Assembly: GCF_040790665.1 (NCBI RefSeq)
Contig: NZ_CP160851.1
Span: forward strand, 116,766 to 180,765
Length of the DNA: 64,000 nt
Direction: 5' to 3'
Origin: Sulfitobacter pontiacus
GTDB taxonomy: Bacteria > Pseudomonadota > Alphaproteobacteria > Rhodobacterales > Rhodobacteraceae
The translations under genes were made by a program, and so were the position numbers. Below are positions 62,632 through 64,000 of this stretch, in pieces. The stretch's first letter is position 1. Every line of letters begins with the position of its first letter. A model generated the notes under the pieces. That model had not been told where the DNA came from. It did not search any database and was given only the letters and a program-made list of their open reading frames with translations.

Positions 62632-63663
62632 ATGGGCCAGTACATAGGGCTTGACGTTTCGTTGAAGGATACCGCGATCTCAATCCGAGAAGACGGCAAA
62701 AGAATATGGCGCGGGAAATGTCCCTCCGACCCGGGAATTATTGCGCAGGCGGTTCGGAAGCATGCGGACGACCCCCTGAGCGTCGTTTTCGAAACTGGCC
62801 CACTCGCCACTTGGTTCTTTCATGCCTTAACGGGGGAAGGACTCCGGGCGATCTGCATTGAGGCGCGGCATGCTCAGAAAATTCTGGGTGAGACGCTGAA
62901 CAAGACCGATGCAAACGATGCTGAGGGATTGGCCAAACTTGCCGAAACCGGCTTCTATAAGGCTGTCAGGGTCAAGTCGTTCGAAGCGATGCTGATCCGG
63001 TCATTGGTTGCAGCCCGCACCCAACTCTTGGCCATCACGACACAATTGACCAATCAGATCCGTGGTTTGATGAAGACTTTCGGTCTTGTCGTGCCCAAGA
63101 GCAAAGGCCGGGTGTTCATAGAAAAGGTTAACGATCTACTGGACGGACACGTCGAGTTGAAAGGGATCATCTATCCGCTGCTTGAAGCTTGGCAAGCTGT
63201 CAGGGAGCGGGCGTCTACGCTCAGCCGCCAGCTCTTGTTGGCGGCGCGACAGTGCCAAAGCACGCGTTTGCTCATGACGATACCAGGCGTTGGGGCGATC
63301 ACAGCAGTTTCCTATGTGGCCGCTATCGAAGACCCGAAGAACTTTCCGAAGTCCCGATCTGTCGGCGCATGGCTTGGCCTCACTACACGCCGATACCAAT
63401 CGGGAGAGATGGATTTTAACGGCCACATCTCTCGAAGGGGGGATCAACGATTGCGTGGGCTCCTCTACGAGGCTGCGACCTCGTTGCTTACGAGGACACG
63501 AGCCGAAACGGTCAGTGATCTAAAAACCTGGGGGCTTCAATTGCGCGAACGCCTTGGCTTCAAGCGGGCGGCGGTCGCCGTTGCTCGCAAACTCGCCGTC
63601 ATCATGCATTCCATGCTGAAGACCGGTCAAACCTTTATTCCAACGCGCGAGGAACTCGCCTAA
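62632..63663 (+). CDS. IS110 family transposase
   Basis: 343-residue recombinase. The N-terminal RuvC-like DEDD domain shows YIGLDVSLKD, VFETGPLATW and LNKTDANDAEGL. The C-terminal Transposase_20 domain has LMTIPGVGAITA, SVGAWLGLTTRRYQSG and the Ser-containing RRGDQRLRGLLYEAA. ATG at 62632 follows ATGGAGATTGAGC. Full family length with no interruptions, so it may be active. IS110 enzymes are guided by a bridge RNA from their non-coding end. Confidence 0.93.
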   Translation: MGQYIGLDVSLKDTAISIREDGKRIWRGKCPSDPGIIAQAVRKHADDPLSVVFETGPLATWFFHALTGEGLRAICIEARHAQKILGETLNKTDANDAEGLAKLAETGFYKAVRVKSFEAMLIRSLVAARTQLLAITTQLTNQIRGLMKTFGLVVPKSKGRVFIEKVNDLLDGHVELKGIIYPLLEAWQAVRERASTLSRQLLLAARQCQSTRLLMTIPGVGAITAVSYVAAIEDPKNFPKSRSVGAWLGLTTRRYQSGEMDFNGHISRRGDQRLRGLLYEAATSLLTRTRAETVSDLKTWGLQLRERLGFKRAAVAVARKLAVIMHSMLKTGQTFIPTREELA

Positions 63664-63938
63664 TGCATTGTCCCTCGCACACCGAGCTCAGCGCATCATA
63701 ACTTGATGCGAGGAGGCGTCCCTGTCGTGGACGGAGGTCAGGCCAATCCGAAAGACGTGGCAGCAGCTATTACAGACTGCGTGCAAAACAATGGAAGGCT
63801 TCACCTGCGGAACCCAAAATGCGGCAGCCAAGTGCTGACCGCGGAGACAACCATGCCCCGGACACACGCATGACCTCGATAACATAAACGTGCTGAGAGC
63901 GAACTGAGCAAGAACCGGAGGCCGAAATGCTCTAAAGG
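63664..63938 (+). ncRNA. Candidate bridge RNA region of the IS110/IS1111 element
   Basis: 275 bp after the transposase with no credible gene. It contains strong structure: CGCATCA (63692-63698)/TGATGCG (63704-63710), and a competing pair CCTCGCA (63673-63679)/TGCGAGG (63707-63713). IS1111-group elements encode their bridge RNA in this 3' end. The exact ends and target-recognition loops cannot be set by eye. Confidence 0.45.
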
Positions 63939-63947
63939 CATTTCGAT

Positions 63948-64000
63948 AGGCCGTGCTTTTGCATCAAGGCTTGACTGCGGCCTTGCGATTAGACAACCAC
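63948..64000. other. Window end, nothing recognised
   Basis: Short tail beyond the right subterminal repeat. It should contain the element's right edge and flanking DNA, but I see no IS30 or other coding match. Confidence 0.4.

Larger units (their letters stand above)
62516..63960 (+). mobile_element. IS110 family element, IS1111-like layout
   Basis: It comprises a DEDD transposase gene with a short 5' non-coding part and a long (~300 bp) 3' one. Subterminal inverted repeats ATCGAAATG (62553-62561) and CATTTCGAT (63939-63947) flank it, as in the IS1111 group. A hairpin CGAAATGC/GCATTTCG at 63923-63945 overlaps the right one. The left edge is set by the IS30 remnant; the right edge is approximate. 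No target duplication was seen, as expected for this family. Confidence 0.65.

Noticed and set aside
1..64000. tRNA, rRNA or CRISPR arrays
   Set aside because: I found no cloverleaf-like sequence with conserved tRNA boxes, no rRNA stretch and no regularly spaced repeat array in the intergenic gaps. Reading by eye could miss a single tRNA.

Overview
The window looks like DNA from a marine alphaproteobacterium of the Roseobacter group (Rhodobacteraceae). The signs are GC-rich coding sequence, dense ATGA-overlapped operons, many TRAP transporters, an FnrL-type cbb3 oxidase locus, and above all a parAB module next to a DnaA-like plasmid replicase, a replicon type described in Rhodobacterales. The replication module suggests an extrachromosomal replicon (plasmid or chromid), but the window alone cannot exclude an integrated copy. 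I do not assign a genus.

Layout. 1-3.8 kb: the partial end of an aldehyde dehydrogenase, then a TbpB-like surface lipoprotein with its probable outer-membrane exporter (Slam/DUF560 type). 4.0-10.6 kb: a SARP/TolB-like/TPR regulator followed by a very large protein joining a cytochrome P450, a membrane segment and a DyP-type peroxidase; this is the most unusual locus. 10.7-14.0 kb: a TPP-dependent acetolactate-synthase-like enzyme, an SDR and a glutathione transferase. 14.0-18.3 kb: the maintenance module, with ccdAB toxin-antitoxin, parB, parA, a ~500 bp origin-like gap and the DnaA-like replicase. Four copies of one 16-bp palindrome (candidate parS) mark it. 18.4-22.8 kb: a beta-oxidation-type SDR, a thiolase, a nitronate monooxygenase and a MOFRL glycerate kinase. 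23-28.3 kb: two multi-PAS histidine kinases (one with a CHASE sensor) and a single-domain response regulator. 28.6-32.7 kb: an ECF sigma/anti-sigma pair, a sulfite dehydrogenase with a two-haem cytochrome, and a peroxiredoxin-like protein.

32.9-45.5 kb is a uronate catabolism island. It has two complete TRAP systems, an RraA-family protein, a FadR-type GntR regulator, a KdgF-like cupin, an SDR resembling DEH reductases, a 2,5-dioxovalerate-type dehydrogenase, mannonate dehydratase and KDG kinase. A direct-repeat motif (TTTGTAA-like, 10-bp period) precedes each likely transcription unit and is the natural candidate operator. 45.6-53.6 kb is a complete ccoNOQP-ccoGHIS locus for cbb3 cytochrome oxidase, with perfect FNR boxes before ccoN and before ccoG.

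53.8-57.6 kb is a glycosyltransferase cluster (two GT25, one GT4, one unknown protein). 57.9-62.2 kb is a homogentisate pathway fragment (hmgA, an MBL-fold protein with an altered metal site, a FAD monooxygenase, DUF2783). It stops abruptly at an IS30 remnant, next to which lies an IS110/IS1111-type element with a structured 3' non-coding end.
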